From: Actinomycetota bacterium
Lineage (GTDB): Bacteria; Actinomycetota; Actinomycetes; Actinomycetales; Kineosporiaceae
DNA: 49,777 bases
Direction: 5' to 3'
NCBI GenBank assembly: GCA_030837345.1
Contig: JAUPKQ010000095.1
Location: 1-49,777, forward strand
Positions 48,819 through 49,777 of the stretch are shown piece by piece (position 1 is the first letter of the stretch; each line of letters starts with the position of its first letter). Made by a program: the position numbers and the translations under genes. A model generated the notes under the pieces. It searched no databases. It was not told the DNA's origin and saw only the letters and a program-made list of their open reading frames with translations.

Positions 48819-49733
48819 TCACGCGTCGTCCGGCTCATACCGGAAATGGGTGACGCATCTGGCGGCCTGCGCGGAGTACGGCTCGATCAAGGCCCGCAGC
48901 CGCTCCTGCGCCAGTGGACCGAGCACCGCGTGGATCTCGACGAACAGGCGCCTGGCTTCCTCGCGGGGCCACGGCTGCGGGAGCAGATGCGGGGGAAGAC
49001 CGGGGTCCGTGTCGGCGAAGTCCCGCCAGGAGTCCATCACCCGGGTCCTGGCCACCAGCGCCTCCGCACCACCCACGGCGCCGTCGGCGAGCCGGTCGCA
49101 CAGCGGGGAGAACCGACGCACGAACGCCTCGTACTGGGCTCGGAGGGCATCCAGATCGTAGGCACGAGCGGGCCCGCCCGGCCCCGGCTCATCCGCGAAC
49201 GTCGCATGCATCACCGACCACCTGTCGCCTGCCTCCACGCTCAGCAGCTCGCCAAGGGCCTTTTCGACGTCGGAGGTCGGCGTCCCGGGCCGGATCCACT
49301 GCCCCTTGTAGAGCAGGACGAAGCCAAGGTGCGTCAGGACCTGTCGGACGCCGTGCCGCTGGGCGCGCCGGTCAGCGGGGACCGAGTAGGAGCACATCAC
49401 CCAGTCCCCGCTCCAGGGTCGTGGCCGGGCCTCGAAGCTGAGGAAGTGACTCATCCTGGCGTGGTGTCGCGCCAGCGCCGCCGGAGTGAGGCGGTACACG
49501 GGCTGACGCGCGACACACACCCGTTCGATCAGGCCTCGCCTGGTCAGCCGGGACAGTGCGGCCAGCGCACCGGCCTCGGTGACGTCGAACTCCCGCAGGA
49601 TCGCCACTACGGCCGCCGACGGCAGCGCGGCGTCGGCGGACTCGAAGTACTCGCCCAGCAGGGTGGCCAGAAGATGCTGCGGGCTCGATCCCACCTGCCT
49701 GCGTGGGACGGCGGGGCCCTCTTCACCGCTCAT
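48819..49733 (-). CDS. PaaX-family transcriptional regulator
   Basis: 304 residues. An N-terminal winged helix (SSPQHLLATLLGEYF, LSRLTRRGLIERV) and the PaaX middle and C-terminal blocks PWSGDWVMCSYSVPADRR, LTHLGFVLLYKGQWIRP and EAFVRRFSPLCDRL. PaaX represses phenylacetyl-CoA catabolism genes; actinobacterial paralogues control varied pathways and the nearest neighbours here are not paa genes, so the target is unknown. ATG at 49733; the gene lies against the right edge, where 49734-49777 shows only upstream sequence. Confidence 0.92.
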   Translation of the reverse strand: MSGEEGPAVPRRQVGSSPQHLLATLLGEYFESADAALPSAAVVAILREFDVTEAGALAALSRLTRRGLIERVCVARQPVYRLTPAALARHHARMSHFLSFEARPRPWSGDWVMCSYSVPADRRAQRHGVRQVLTHLGFVLLYKGQWIRPGTPTSDVEKALGELLSVEAGDRWSVMHATFADEPGPGGPARAYDLDALRAQYEAFVRRFSPLCDRLADGAVGGAEALVARTRVMDSWRDFADTDPGLPPHLLPQPWPREEARRLFVEIHAVLGPLAQERLRALIEPYSAQAARCVTHFRYEPDDA

Positions 49734-49777
49734 CCGGTCAGTGTGCTCCGCACGATAGGTCCGCCGATCTTCGGGTC

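Noticed and set aside
1-49777. CRISPR array
   Set aside because: No regularly spaced direct repeats of 23-40 bp and no cas genes were seen.

Overview
This window is chromosomal DNA of a high-GC Gram-positive bacterium (Actinomycetota). Evidence: very high GC with strong third-position bias in almost all genes; the actinobacterial fatty-acid synthase II cluster fasR-fabD-fabH-acpP-fabF followed by a DUF3145 gene; a single-chain AceE with a divergent DUF3052 gene; a mycothiol-type DinB/MDMPI protein; a GOLPH3-like protein; PaaX; frequent GTG starts and G/C-rich bidirectional terminator hairpins. A chemoreceptor gene suggests a motile lineage. I cannot name the genus from sequence alone.

Layout. 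1-1130: a zinc-ribbon protein cut by the left edge and a YefM-YoeB-type toxin-antitoxin pair. 1257-2547: tRNA-Val(TAC), an MDMPI-like protein and a bidirectional terminator. 2557-14081: core metabolism, namely DUF3052, aceE, an unknown alpha-helical protein, PPK2, the FAS-II operon with its PucR-type activator FasR, and DUF3145. 14613-18474: an OmpR-type two-component system, a GOLPH3-like protein and a CDP-alcohol phosphatidyltransferase carrying the phosphatidylcholine-synthase spacing. 18707-31473: envelope and secreted functions, namely an LppU-like membrane protein, a tripeptidyl-aminopeptidase-type hydrolase, a DUF1906/VCBS-repeat protein, a beta-propeller-like lipoprotein, a secreted AB-repeat protein coupled to an amidoligase, a GT-C membrane glycosyltransferase, a predicted secreted alpha/alpha-toroid protein and a PAP2 phosphatase.

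31209-35106: a minus-strand two-gene unit in which a fusion of a GNAT-fold acyltransferase with a serine-palmitoyltransferase-like alpha-oxoamine synthase precedes a nitroreductase-family gene. 35230-38005: a chemoreceptor gene broken by one in-frame TGA, then an orphan sugar-type binding lipoprotein. 38080-38744: a CcdA/VapC-type toxin-antitoxin pair. 38755-43042: a small membrane protein, a NarL-type two-component system, and an overlapping HAD phosphatase plus class II aldolase pair.

43273-47092 looks like an acquired island of visibly lower GC in its left part. It begins inside the remnant of a Tat-signal gene. It carries a membrane-anchored receptor-like protein (cytoplasmic APH-type kinase, one transmembrane helix, Pro/Ser-rich stalk, extracellular beta-rich domain) divergent from an S-4TM family pore-forming effector gene. 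With no cyclase or other known sensor visible, this pair is the best candidate for an undescribed defence or signalling system. The window ends with a secreted CBM2-esterase and a PaaX-family regulator.
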